Position numbers and translations under genes: made by a program. A stretch of DNA of 64,000 nt, taken from NCBI GenBank assembly GCA_025765595.1, contig JAIVFH010000015.1, positions 1-64,000 of the forward strand, written 5' to 3'. The notes beneath the pieces are model-generated. The model was not told the DNA's origin, did no database searches, and worked only from the letters and a program-made list of their open reading frames with translations. Source of the stretch: Obelidium mucronatum. Lineage: Eukaryota > Chytridiomycota > Chytridiomycetes > Chytridiales > Chytriomycetaceae. Numbering within the stretch: the first letter of the stretch is position 1; each line of letters opens with the position of its first letter. This document shows, in pieces, positions 10,628 to 22,631 of this stretch.

Positions 10628-11986
10628 ATGCTCCATCTGTTGCTGCTGCGGGAAGCTGCCGCTGCCGCTGCAAACGTCTCCTGCTCCGCCAATGCAACCT
10701 CCATCAATCGGCAAGATCAGGATGAACATGCTGTGTCCCACATCTCAGCCATCGTTGCCTGCAGTATCGGGCTGATCTTGAATGTCTTGGTGATAGTAGC
10801 AATCCTGAGGAACCGGTCAACGCTTCTCACGACCAGCAGTAGCACATCCATAGCGAGCAAGGGAACGACTTCACCCCTTACACCCACGGTCACCAAAGTA
10901 GACACTTCTGTAATGGACCAAACCATATTTGCTCTGCTCACAATATGTTCACTCAACTCCATCCTCATCATCGCCGCCTCCATCTTCAACATCTCCAATG
11001 TCATCACATCCTTCAAGGGCGGACCCGAGGCCCATCCTCGTGTTCGTTTCAGTGATACGGAGATATCTATCCGTTATACCCTTACTTTCGGGGGCTACCT
11101 GCTCGCCACTGCCTTATTTTGCACAAACACTGTTCTCGCCTTTGAGCGACACTGGGTCATTCGGTACTCTCGGTCTCTTTCGTATCGAGCAATACTGATT
11201 ATCGTTGCCATCGGAGCTCTCTTCTTTTCCTTTTTGGTGTCTGCTTTTGTCATAGCGGTCAGTCACGTGATTTCATTTTTGTATTATATAAGCATTTGCT
11301 TAATGAGTGTATACAGTCTGCCAACTCCATCACAGGATCTGGATTCAATTTCCATTTTGGACGGCCGTTCGCCATGCCAGGGAATCGTTCCAATACCCGC
11401 ATCATGGTTCTCTTTATGTTGGGAATGTCATACTTCCCTCTTTCGATCCTGGTTATTATTGGCGTCTATATGAATAGTTATCGTCTTATTTCGACAGTTG
11501 TTGATGAAACCTATGATGTGAGGGGTTTATTATTATTTTTTGTGTGTTGATGCGAATCTAACATCAAATGGTTGTGTTTGTTTTCTGTAGATGCACCGTA
11601 TCGATTGTGATAACGAATCACAATTAGACACCGTAAACAGCAGCAGCTCAAAAGCCAAACGACGCGTTCTAGTCCGTTGCGCTTTGATGGGACTCGGCTG
11701 CCTCGCATTTTACTTCCCAACGCTGTTTTGTATTTTCTGGGACCGTCTCAGCAACATGGAATCAAGCGGCGCTGCTGATACCAAGCGAGCAGTTGCAAAT
11801 AACTGTACACAATCTAGCAGTCGTAGCGTTGCAGCGAGTCCATCGTGGATGTATCCAACTACAACAGTTTTACCAGCTTTGGACGTTTTGTGGACACCGA
11901 TTCTGATTCTTTGGGTTCAAGCGCAGCATCGTCTTGCGTTTATTAAGCTTGGGAAGGATATGAGACGTGCGGTTTTTGGATACTGA
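10628..11986 (+). CDS. Rhodopsin-like seven-transmembrane receptor
   Basis: Three exons (10628-11257, 11317-11517, 11591-11986) joined in phase 0 give 408 aa. Seven hydrophobic helices are visible. TM1 has GLILNVLVIVAIL with the conserved Asn. TM3 ends CTNTVLAFERHW, an ERH in place of the DRY motif. TM5 is SYFPLSILVIIGVYM and TM7 is LDVLWTPILILW. The N terminus has NxS/T sites (NVSC, NATS), as expected for an outside end. The layout is that of class A G-protein-coupled receptors, which zoosporic fungi keep and most other fungi have lost. The ligand is unknown. No retinal-binding Lys is obvious in TM7, so it need not be a light sensor. Confidence 0.75.
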
Positions 11987-12231
11987 ACAGAAATATGACT
12001 TTCTAATAATAATAATTATAATAATAATGATCGAAAAACTTTTTTTTTTTGGATTCGACTTAATAATTATTCTTTAATTTTTTAATGGTTTCGAACCAGC
12101 CGAAGTTATGACAGTCAAAGAATATAATGGGGAAAGAGGAAAAAAAAAAATGGTGTGGTTTGGGATCGATGCAAAGTAGAAAAAAATCGTGTAAATACAA
12201 AAGAAAACGGGATTCATGAATTAAATGCCCT

Positions 12232-13502
12232 TCACAGTACAAGCGCTGCCGCCAATAGGGCAGATACAACTCCAGCCGCGTTTGACCATGCACTTGAAAT
12301 TTTCAAATTCGCGTCAGTCTGAGCATCCTTGATCAAGACAATGTTTCCTCCCAAAAAGCCACCTTCAGCGCCTCCAAGAATCTGTTGTTCACCAACGATT
12401 CCTCTAGATGGTGGGAAGACGTGAACGGTAGTTGGTCCAGCAACAACATTCTTGTCATCATCCAAAGAAACATCACGGTTCTGGTCAACAACAAACAACA
12501 TGGTTTGTGTAAATAGAGCTTGTGGGATGGCGATTGGTACTTGGCAAGAAGGAACGACCCGTCCGGCAGAGTCAGTGGCTGGGACAATTGGGGTTCTGAG
12601 TTGTTGGACTCCGAAAGCCCAGTTACAGAGGAGTCCTTCCGTGTTTACGGTTGAAGCGATTTCAAGTGGAATGAAGGAGTTGGCGCTGACGGCAGTTTGT
12701 GGGGAAGATCCGAATCCTCCAGTGGTAAGACCTGGGAATGGCTGGGCTGGGAGTGGGAATGGGCACGATCTGATCAAACCGGCGGCAATAGACACAATTG
12801 GACGAAGACCCATCGCAGTATCGAATGGACCTGGAGCGGCACCAGAACCAGTGAGCAGGTTGAGGAAAGCACTGTGGCGTCCTTCGACGGTGGCAATAGA
12901 AGCAGCAGCGTTCTTGATGTCGTTGGACTCAACAAGGTGGAGACCTCCGGCGTAGGCTTGAACTCCAGTGACTTCCAAAAGAGCAGCGAAGGTAACAAAA
13001 CTTTGAACGTTGGCAAGCGCCGCATCAAAGTTGTATACACACTTTGGCACAGCCAGGTTCATTCCGAACTTGGCACCAATGACACTCTGGAGAGTGGTGA
13101 CATGGATAGCTTCTTCGGCAGCAACAGTCAGGAATTCATTGGCGACTGAGGCTGGGATTCCAATGTTTTCAAAGTCGGCAACTCCAAATCGAGCCAGACC
13201 CTCCCTAATGACAAGAAAGTTTTAATAATTAAATCCATAACATGAAAGAAATCAAGTGAACCGTACTGGTAGAATGTTGATTCCAAGTGTTCAAGAGTTA
13301 ATGCAAAGTTGAGAACAGTCAAGTCGATTTGGGCGCCGCCTGCACCGCCTTCAGCCTTGGCTTCGCCTCTTGGTGCACCTTCACCTTTGGCACCGCCTTC
13401 GGCTTTTGCTCCTTCTCCTTCTGGTTTGGCACCACCTTCCTCATTGGCGAATACGGTAGAAGCGACAGCCAACAGTGCAAGTACGGTAGTGAAGACCTTC
13501 AT
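12232..13502 (-). CDS. Secreted, GPI-type ferritin-like (desiccation-related) protein
   Basis: Start ATG 13502; exons 13267-13502 and 12232-13204 with a GT-AG intron. The N terminus MKVFTTVLALLAVASTVFA is a signal peptide, followed by a Gly/Ala/Glu-rich low-complexity linker. The core (LNFALTLEHLESTFYQ, EGLARFG, AAEEAIHVTTLQSVIG, ATVEGRHSAFLN) fits the Ferritin_2 four-helix family related to plant desiccation protein PCC13-62 and fungal surface proteins. The C terminus ends in a hydrophobic tail after SSAWSNAAG, as for a GPI anchor. It probably sits in the cell wall or plasma membrane. Metal binding is not certain; Glu and His residues of the helix pairs are present. Confidence 0.8.
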
Positions 13503-13922
13503 ATTTTTTGTTTGATCTAATGAGCTGAAATTATTTGTTTTTTGGAGAAACCGGAGGCCTTTTTCTTTTCTTTTGTGTTTGTTTTGAAAATTTTCATAAT
13601 TGAACTTTCCCATAAAGTTGCCATAATGAGGACCGAACAAAATTCATGGTCCGCTTTCATGATGAATTCATTGCCAGGCGAAGGTTGGTCTCCGTTGGTC
13701 TGGAAATGAGAATCTCCGAGATAATTCGCCAAAATCATTACATTGTTCATTTACGACATGGGAAAGAGGATCAACCACGTGAGTATTTGATGGATATCAT
13801 TTTTTCATCTGGCTGTTTTGAAGTCCAAAGTTGGAGACGGGCATGGACATACATGGTAGAAGATTTCCAGTGTTCTCTGTTTGGATTTACAACCACAGAG
13901 AACAGTACCCTGAACACCAAAG
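13503..13922. other. Divergent promoter region, no gene seen
   Basis: About 420 bp between the divergent starts of the ferritin-like gene and the P-type ATPase. Open frames here are short and resemble nothing I know, so I treat the stretch as 5' flanks of both genes. Confidence 0.45.
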
Positions 13923-16900
13923 ATGCCGCGGCCTCTTCCTGCCAAAAACCTGCCGCCCGTCAGCCAGAGCATGGACTCTGTGTCAGATGGATCATTGTCC
14001 TCGCAGCAAAAGCTTGCCAACGCAAAGTCAAAGAACCTCTCGCGTTCCGAACACTCACTCCTTGATCCAGCCTCAAAATCAGATATTTCTGCTGTATCGA
14101 CCGATGACGCTTCTCCGCTGCGACGATCAAACACAACTTCTGGCAAAGACGGTCCTGCGGAGTCCACGCCCACTTTACCGCAGAAACGGGCTTTTGTCCA
14201 ATACATGGAGAAACCAGCGCCGCTTTTAAAACGCGCCTCGTCTGCTTTGATGCAAAAAGAGTCGGAAACGACAAGCAGCGAGAATCTCGGTGCTCCCCAC
14301 GTTCCTCACCTCGTTCCCCACCTTAAGCCGCATGGTCAATCGTCAAGATCACGAGCCTGTTCAACAGTCAGTCCGGACTCTCCCACCGCACCGGAGGATC
14401 ATCATCCGCTGGGTGAAATATTTTCAAAGGACGATTCCAGAGACCCAAAAGATTTGGGACCTTTGAAAGACGCCAGCGTCAAAATTGTAAGGTACAACAC
14501 TTAAAGCAGTCATGATTTAATCGGATATATAGGATGAACACCATTTACCATTGGAAGAACTTGCAAAAAAGTTTAAAACGAGTGTGAACTTCAAATCGCC
14601 CCAAGATTCCCAAGGTCTATCTCATACCTGCCGCCAAAGATTTGCTTTATCAGTATGGAAAGAACCTACTCCCGAAACCCAAAAAAGAGTCGGCTATTTA
14701 CCGCTTCTTCATGTGTATCACAAATCTTTTCAACTTGCTCTTGATTTTCGGGGGCATCGCGTATATCATTCTCTGGTCGTTTGATCCTGTTGAAAACTTT
14801 GCAAATGTAAGGCGTTTAAAAACAGCTTTGTTAATGATATCATCATCCATGTTTCGAATTTCGATAGGTGTATATAGGAACAGTCTTAATTTGTGTCGCA
14901 TTTATCAACTCGTTTATTGAATTTTATGAACTCACCAAAGTGTCCATGATTGTTGAATCGTTTACTGTGAGTAATTAAGATTTGATCCTATGCGAATCCC
15001 ATAATACTTCTGGTAAAAAAAGAGCATGATCCCACATGAGGCAAAGTGCTTTCGAGCAGGAATGCTGCAGTCCATCAATGTCGCTGAACTTGTGCCAGGC
15101 GATATTATTACATTGAAGCCGGGGGACAAGATCCCTGCTGATGCAATTGTGGTTTCATGTCATGAACTTCGTGTGGACAACTCTTCTCTTACAGGAGAGA
15201 GTGAAAGCGTTGAAAAAGGTGCGGTTTCGGCAGGTATTTTGTCTGCCGACGTTGGTGCTCTGGAGGCGAAGAACGTTGTTTTTGGTGGAACAGGTTGTTT
15301 CAAATGGTAATTTAAGAGTCACTTTGATTGTACTTTTTTGAAGCCTGTCAGTATACAGGTGATGCAGTGGTTCTTGTTATTCGAACGGGATCGCAGACTG
15401 TGCTCGGACAAATTGCGAATCTAACCCACAAGTCAACGGGCTCCAAGAAAAAAAAGAAGCGGAGTCCTCTCAGTTCTGAGATTCAAAGATTTTGCAAGCT
15501 CATTTCGTTTTTAGCCAGTGTTACTGCGATTCTCTTTTTTCTCGTCAGTCTTGCAAGAGGCAGTGGGTTCAACGCAAGTTTTCAGTTTGCTATAGGAATA
15601 CTGGTTGCTTGGATTCCTCAAGGACTTCCTGTTACTGTTACAATGTTGTTGGCTGTTGCCGGCGAGAGAATGGCAAGGCGAAATGTCCTCATCAAGGATT
15701 TACATGGTGTCGAAACATTAGGTGCCATTACTATGCTTGCAACAGACAAGACAGGAACTCTCACGATGAATGAAATGAAAGTATCAAGAGTCTGGACGAA
15801 TTTATTCACTGTTTATGCGGGGAGAAGGACCAGCACCGACTGGGGAACGTCCCCTCAAACTTGAAATTAGTGGAATACCACAAATACTTCATATGGCTGC
15901 AACTTGCACGCGGTAAAAAATTATTTCGTAATATCTTTTTTTCAATCGCCTCATAATTAATCAATTGAATTAGGGCGCGCTTTGATTCGGTGGAATCGAA
16001 ACTTGCAGATCGTAAAATCCTTGGGGATGCGACCGACAAGGGACTTTTGGAGTTTGCAGCAAGCCGCCTTGCAAATGTAGACAAGGTAAGAATGACATGT
16101 CATCCTCATACTTCGCTCAATCATTTTTTCAGCTGTTTACGCAATATCCAAAAATATTTGAAATACCATTCTCCTCGGAAACAAAAACACATCTTTCAAT
16201 ACACAGAAAGGGTCACTCAGATGGAGGTTTGACAATGCACGTCAAAGGAGCGCCGGAGCGAGTATTGGCGTCCTGCTCTACAATCTTATTGAACGGGAAA
16301 GCCGAACCGCTATCAGAATCACACAAAACGCAATTCAAACAATCATATGAAAAAATGGCCCAACGTGGGGAAAGAGTGATTGCTTTTGCGCAACTTTGGC
16401 TTCCAGGACGAAAATTCCCAGACAACTTTAGGTTTAGTTTAGAAAAGGGAAACTTTCCTACGACTGGATTGACATTTGTAGGACTCGTTTCTCTTGAAGA
16501 TCCGCCAAAGTCGGGCGTGCGTGAGGCAATTGGGAGCATTAGACAAGCCGGTATTCAAGTTGTTATGGTTACAGGAGATCACCCACTTACGGCTGCAGCA
16601 ATCGCGAAAAGAATTAATCTTCTGACACTTCCAACTGTCGATGAAATCGCCAAAGAAAGCGGAAAGCCCGTGGAAAGCATCCCAGATAGTGATGTACATG
16701 CAATTGTTGTCAATGGGGAACTACTGCAAGGATTCTCAGACGACGACTGGGATAGAATTCTCAGCAAGCAAGAGGTCATTTTCGCTCGAACTAGTCCCAA
16801 GCAAAAGCTTGAAATTGTGAAGCGATCTCAAAGCATCGGCCATATCGTCGGGGTTACTGGAGATGGTGTGAATGATGCAGCGGCTTTGAGGCACGCAGAC

Positions 16901-18595
16901 TTGGGCATCGCCATGAACAAAACAGGAAGCGATGTCAGTAAAGAAGCCGCAGGTATGATACTCATGGACGACAACTTTGCGAGTACAGCTGTTGGTATTC
17001 TTGAAGGTTTGCTTATAATTCTCCTGCTTATATTTTTTGCAATATTCACCCCTCACACATCGTCAAGGTCGCACAATCTTCATCAATATGAAAAAGAGCA
17101 TCCAATATTTCCTTACTCATATTATGTCCGAAGTATTTCCATATTTGGCCAATGTTGTGATCCCAATCCCTTTGGCCATTACAGCCATACAGATTTTGGT
17201 GGTTGATCTCGGATTTGAGTTGTTCATCACACTTTCTTTTGCCTGGGAACCCCCTGAAGATGCTGAAGCGCTTCTTCGTCTCGGTCCTCGACAACCAGTC
17301 ACATTAGAAAGCATACAACTTATGAAAAACAAAAGAGAAGCGAATCGAGAAGTGTTAGAAGCGCAGGCCGCTATTGTCGCCGAAAGAAGAGCGTCTGTTG
17401 GAAAGATTCTCGATCCAGAAAAGAATGAGAGTCAATCAAAAGCGTTCCCAAAATATGCATTGGCTGCTGATGACGATGATGATGACGAGTTCTTGATTCA
17501 CCATTCTAATGAAGAAATTCATGGTGAAGAAATCAATGAGGCGAAAAAAGCTGCTCTTAAACTAAAAGGTCGCTGGTGGAGACACATGCTTGAGTTGAAA
17601 GCTATGCTGACGGATGTCAGATATTGGAAAGCTCAAGAGAAGCAGTGGCGAGCGATTGTGGCAATTAAAGAAGGGGAGCGTCTTGTTGATGCAGAGGTCT
17701 TAAGCTGGGCATACTTGGAAGCGGGTATTATGGAAGCCGCCATATGCATTGGAACTTTTTTCGCTGTGTTTTATTGGGGCTGGGGAGTCTCCCCGACTGA
17801 TGCGAAGAGAATTCAGATACACAGAGGATTCAAACCTCATAGCCCCCCATTCCTTTTAGAGAGTGGTGAAATGATTGTAAGTGAATATAGTATTTTTCTC
17901 GAACGCAGCTTAACAAAATCAGTCAGGAGAAGACCAACTGGAGTCTCTTGAGCAAGCGCAATCAGCTTTCTATTTATCTATTCTCATCGTTCAATTGTGG
18001 AACCTTTTCGCTTGCAAGACACGCCTTCGTCTTCCGACTCAAAAAATTTTCACGTCAAACACAAACACTCTTATCGCGATAATATTCGGGACCTCATTTG
18101 CTCTCATGGTTGTTTACGCACAATTCACCGATGGTAAAAACAACTGAAAATGGCTGCTTCGCCGTATTAAACCGCGATTTCGAAATTAGAAATTTTTATG
18201 ACATCCAGCCGTCTGAATCCTCTGTTCCTTCTGTTTCCGCTTTGTTTGGGATCTCTCGTCTTCATTTACTCCATATATAGACGCTATCTCCTAAGAAAAT
18301 GGTGGCCGCAGACATTTGCAAAAGATTGTGCTGCCAATGTAAAACTAAATATGGCCAAATCAATAGAGGTTCGTAAGTTCTTTGACTGTATGCCGATTTA
18401 AATTATAGGTTTATTTAGGTTATGGACGAAAAACTATGAAAAAGAAGTGAAAATAAATATAGATTTTCGAATTAACAAACATCTTTGTTATTTGTGGATT
18501 TCCTTTTGGAGCTGTACAAGCTTAACCTTCATCATTACAAGTGGCAGGCTGATAAAGAATACACCAACGTCCTAGGTAGGCTTACTTTAGCATAA
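13923..18595 (+). CDS. Type II P-type cation ATPase (Na+/K+-ATPase alpha-subunit-like)
   Basis: Long, intron-rich gene. After a Ser-rich N-terminal extension come the family landmarks: VDNSSLTGESE (actuator loop TGES), AWIPQGLPVTVTMLL (M4), the phosphorylation site DKTGTLTMNEMKV, MHVKGAPERVLASC (nucleotide-binding Lys), VTGDHPLTAAAIAKR, VTGDGVNDAAALRHADLG and the M5 start. A large acidic insertion (DDDDDDEF and following) sits after M6, as in fungal members. My C-terminal exons run through SAFYLSILIVQLW and FGTSFALMVVYAQF to a stop at 18595, with an intron in 17877-17922 ending AAAATCAG. Two +1 skips are needed, near 14632 and 15797-15815. It should pump Na+ or K+ across the plasma membrane. 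Its last bases overlap the stop of the convergent 7TM gene. Confidence 0.85.
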
Positions 18596-19366
18596 AGCTG
18601 TATCTAAAAGAGAGTTTCGCACCACAAATGCTAGCAGCAATGAATACGTTTTCAAGTTCTCCTCACTATCATCAGACGCCACCACCAAGAACCAAATGTA
18701 GAAACAAAGCGTTCCAGCCATCAATATACTTGTCATAAGCCCATATTGGGTGATGATTTTGAATAATGCCACTACTTCAATCTCCATATCTCCATGTTTC
18801 AACTGTACAGTTTCAATTGTTCGCCGAAAAATATAGCGGCAATAATTAAACGCAAAAAATGAATCAATTGAAAATACTCCAATTCCGGCGAGAACATTTG
18901 TGAGTGTAACATACACTTCTTGAGAGGTTGGATTAATTGGCAGCAAAAGAACAACTACAGGCCCAAACGCTAACAGTGTTGTCAATATGAGCAAAACTCG
19001 AATTATTCGTAGGATAACTGGATTAGATGTAATACGAAAAACTTCATGCGAACGCGTCCAACTGCTCCAAATGTAAAACACAAGCCATCCGGCAAAAGCG
19101 AGGCCGTTCGCGACACTCAATTCAGAATTGATTGGATTTGTTACATAAATTCCATGTGTAATAAAATACGTTCCCTGACAGAGTAGTAGCATGAACAGCA
19201 GCGAGTTTTTGATCGAAAATACTTTTGACATCGTTCTTGATGTCAATGTTATAAAGCAGAAATAGCCAATCAATTCTGCACACGTAAGCGCAGATACTGT
19301 GTACATGTACCCAGCGGAAAGCGACTGATAGTACGTTTGGTTTGGTTGGTGTATGATGATGTCCAT
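18587..19366 (-). CDS. Seven-transmembrane protein, local family copy 1
   Basis: Start ATG 19366 (MDIIIHQPNQTYYQS); 259 aa, single exon. About seven hydrophobic helices are visible. Shared landmarks with copies 2 and 3 are a Trp-Thr-Arg step after TM3 (SSWTRSHEVFRITSNP), the cytoplasmic loop FRRTIETVQLKHGDMEIEVV and FKIITQYGL. The fold resembles a small 7TM receptor, but I do not recognise a described family. The stop overlaps the end of the convergent ATPase gene by 9 bp. It lies in tandem with copy 2, 62 bp apart. Confidence 0.65.
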   Translation of the reverse strand: MDIIIHQPNQTYYQSLSAGYMYTVSALTCAELIGYFCFITLTSRTMSKVFSIKNSLLFMLLLCQGTYFITHGIYVTNPINSELSVANGLAFAGWLVFYIWSSWTRSHEVFRITSNPVILRIIRVLLILTTLLAFGPVVVLLLPINPTSQEVYVTLTNVLAGIGVFSIDSFFAFNYCRYIFRRTIETVQLKHGDMEIEVVALFKIITQYGLMTSILMAGTLCFYIWFLVVASDDSEENLKTYSLLLAFVVRNSLLDTALC

Positions 19367-19427
19367 TATGCGAAAAAACAATGGCGGAAAAAATATGTAA
19401 GTGAGGCTTCACCAAGTATACTTTTAT

Positions 19428-20306
19428 TTACTTTTCCCTCTTTATCAAAGTTAATCTAATCTTCATCAAAACCAAAGGCAGTGAAATGCAAAATATACAC
19501 ACATCCACTAAAACCATCACTAAAACATACGTTTCAAAACCACTCTGATCAGTACCCGTCGCCAGCGTCGTAAAAACTACAAATAAACACAACGTTGAAA
19601 GCGCCATTAACGCCTGCAGACAATCCATATCGAGCAATAATTCTGAAGATTTTAACCGCCTGCACTTCGGGTCCCTTCAACTCCACAGTTTCAACAGTCC
19701 TCCGAAATATATAAATCACATAACTCCAACCAAAAAACGTATCAACAGCGACAACGCCCGTTCCACAAATAATGTTTGTTAAAAGTAGAGCTAGCTCTCG
19801 GGTTTCTGATGACGAAGTCGGAATTATGAAAGCCAAAAAGGGCGTAAAACATGTCACTGTTGTCGCAAGGAGTATGCCTTTGACTATCCGCAACATCAAC
19901 GGACTCGAAGTCACATGAAATACGTCGTACGATCGTGTCCATCCTGTATATTTGGCATTTAGTTGATATCTAGTGTCTTTTACCTCATCTTTGAACATCC
20001 CTCACCTGTCCATAGATAGAATACTTCCCAACCACCAAAAATCAAAGTGTTGATGCCGTTTATTGTTGGTGACAGTGGTAAATCGACATATATGGCGTGT
20101 GATACGAAGTACCCGCATTGGCACAAGAGAAGGCAAATCAACATCAGATTTTTGAGGGAAAAGGCGTGGTTGATTGAACGCGATAGACAGAGAAGAAAGC
20201 CGATGAAAAAAACGACTTCAACAATAGACACAACGCCAAGGCCCCACATTGCAGTTGCAGCAAGTGTTCTGAAGTCGGTATGATTTGAGTGCAGCAGCGC
20301 GTCCAT
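19428..20306 (-). CDS. Seven-transmembrane protein, local family copy 2 (one frame break)
   Basis: Start ATG 20306 (MDALLHSNHTDFRTL). Exon 1 (20006-20306) joins exon 2 from 19943 across a GT-AG intron, giving FYLWTGWTRSYDVFHV, which matches copy 1. IFRRTVETVELKGPEVQAV and FRIIARYGL follow. At about 19615 one extra base (GGA TTG-T-CTG CAG) separates this from the last two helices, ending LVLMKIRLTLIKREK at 19428. Without it the protein aligns over its full length with copies 1 and 3. Membrane protein of unknown role, probably a sensor. Confidence 0.6.
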
Positions 20307-20481
20307 TTTTAGGTGCCAGTATAAGGGATCGACATTGCAAATCTTAAGGGAGATGCAGAAAACCAACCAGGTGCCTGAAAAATGAATTTATTTGAAAATT
20401 TTTGTAGGTTGTTTGTACGTTGTTAATCTCCAAAGAAAAGACATATTTGAGTCGGAATAAATTAGTAAAGGACTTCAAAAA

Positions 20482-22463
20482 ATGAGTGCCAATTCACCGC
20501 ACCAAGCATCACAATCCAAAGACAAAGACGAGATGCTTGACTTGATAGTAATTGGTGGCGGTCCACACGCGCTCTCTCTTCTCTGTCGTCTGCTCGAAGG
20601 AAGTCCTTTCAGTACCATGACGGACCAAGATCATCAACGCTACCACCATATTCGCGCCTCAAAGTCCAAGTCTTCAGCCGGAACCCCTCTTGTACGACCA
20701 TGTTGCCCAACTCTGGACTTGGCTGCCATGAAAATGCGAATCAAAGTCATTGATGCCAACGCCGCTGAAGGCGGTTGGATGTGCAAATGGAACAAGAGTT
20801 TCGAGGCATTAAGGATTTCATACCTGACGATCTCCAATGTTTTTCCATCCAGACCCGTTGAGTAATCCCCCAGTATTTCATATATGCTTTTTGCAACTCA
20901 CATAGTTACTTCAGATTTCACCCAGACGCGCTCCGCACATTTGCAAGAGAGGAATCGCGGGAATGTGAGCTTCAGGATATTACTGCCTGCTTCGACGTGG
21001 GCTGCAGAACTTGTAAGAAGAAGAAGCAACGGTACCAAAATTTCTCAAACAGATAAAAGGTTCAACACCCTTTACAATCCCTAAACAACCAATTTTTAGG
21101 TCACACTTCATTCCGAATGATCGTCACCAATTCTACACTCCAAGCTGCATCTCTCTTTGCTGATTTTTGCAGCTCCCTCGTCGACAGATACAATCTACAT
21201 GACGTCCTCCATCAAGGAACCTGTCACCTCCATCATCCCACGCTGCGACCACGTCACTGGATCAAAACACTTTATCATCAAATCTTTCAACAAAGAAACC
21301 GGCGCCACTGAAACATTCAAAGCTAAACGCGTGGTTGCGGCCTTGGGGAATGCCAATCACGCCAGGATCCCACCTTGGGTTCACATGATTGACTACAGTA
21401 AGGTTCCCGAGCACAGAATTGTGCATTCATTGGAGTTTATGGAGTGTTTGAAGAAGGGCGTGGATCATTGCAGTTCTGAATGCAGCAGTGGCGATCGTGG
21501 GGATATTGTTGGTAGAGACTATTATTGAAATGATGGAGAAGCCTCAAGACCAGAGTCGTGAAGTAAAACTTCTCGTCGTTGGTGGCGGTTTAACAAGTGC
21601 CCAACTTGTCACGTTGGCTCAAAAGCGGGGAATCAAAAACGTAAGCAACCGTTTTTAACTTGAGCTTTGTGAATCGCAGAAAACTAAAATAAGTACGGTA
21701 CAATAGGTTACTCTGATTACTCGCTCGAAACTCAAAACCAGCCAATTTGATTTATCCTTGGACTGGATTGGGAGAAACGCAAACCTGCAGTTCGCCAAAT
21801 TCTGGAACGAGCCCTTGGAAGCAAGACTCGCGATTCTTCGGCGTGCTAAAAACGGTGGTAGTATCACGCCAGAGTACATGAAGCTTCTTAAGGAATACCA
21901 GTCTGAGAAATGGTTGAAAGTCAAGGAGAATTTACAGGTTAGACAAGTGACCTGGGTTCAAACCAGCGCATTGAATCGCCCATGCTGGAATGTGGAGTTT
22001 GATGATGGCGACGTGGATTGCTTTGATTTAATTTGGCTTGGTACTGGTGCCAGAATGGATGCCGAAAAAGAACCTTGCTTGGCACCGATATTGGAGAAAG
22101 CTCCCATCAAAGTTGTAGGTGGCTTACCTGCTTTAAACGAAGGTATTATATTCTTGTTTAAAAAACCACGAACACTAAATCCATTTAACAATAGAACTCA
22201 AGTGGGGTGACCTGGAATTCTACATGATGAGTGGTTATTGTGCGTTAAGTCTCGGTCCAACCGCTGGGAATCTCATTGGGGGCCGGATCGCGGCTGATAG
22301 AATCGCGAGTTCCCTGTGGTCCAAATGGGTCAAGGAAAATGATGAGCTCAAGGGTTTATCTGCTCTCAAAAATGCTGAAAAGCACAAACCAGACTTAAGC
22401 AGCTTGGCGACAATGACTGGAAGCTTCGAGAATTTCTGGAGTGTATTAGTTGAGACTGACTGA
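20482..22463 (+). CDS. FAD-dependent oxidoreductase, N-hydroxylating monooxygenase-like (several frame breaks)
   Basis: Start ATG 20482. The dinucleotide-binding motif LIVIGGGPHALSLL is near the N terminus, a second one (KLLVVGGGLTSAQLV) is in the middle, and a third glycine-rich turn (YCALSLGPTAGNLIGG) is near the C terminus. Together with SPMFFHPDP and a YTP segment this resembles flavin monooxygenase and lysine/ornithine hydroxylase-like proteins. Several GT-AG introns are evident, for example before NVTLITRSKLKTSQFDLS. The first half needs four +1 skips (about 20827, 21147, 21221, 21510); the second half is clean. The 7TM genes on both sides suggest, without proof, a shared pathway. Substrate unknown. 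Confidence 0.7.
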
Positions 22464-22631
22464 TCAGGCAAAAGAAACGAAATCAAACAAACAGTCAGCC
22501 ACTTCTTACTGAGAGAAGAATTTTTCTTCAGAGTTCAGACCTTAATGTTAATTGAACAATAAACAACGAATCGCATTTTTCATTATTTGAAGCGCTTGAT
22601 CTTCCATTGTTTACATCTCGTAATTTCAACA

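Noticed and set aside
13646..14065. Plus-strand open frame upstream of and overlapping the ATPase start
   Set aside because: It lies partly in the divergent promoter and then out of frame over the ATPase N terminus; no recognisable domain.
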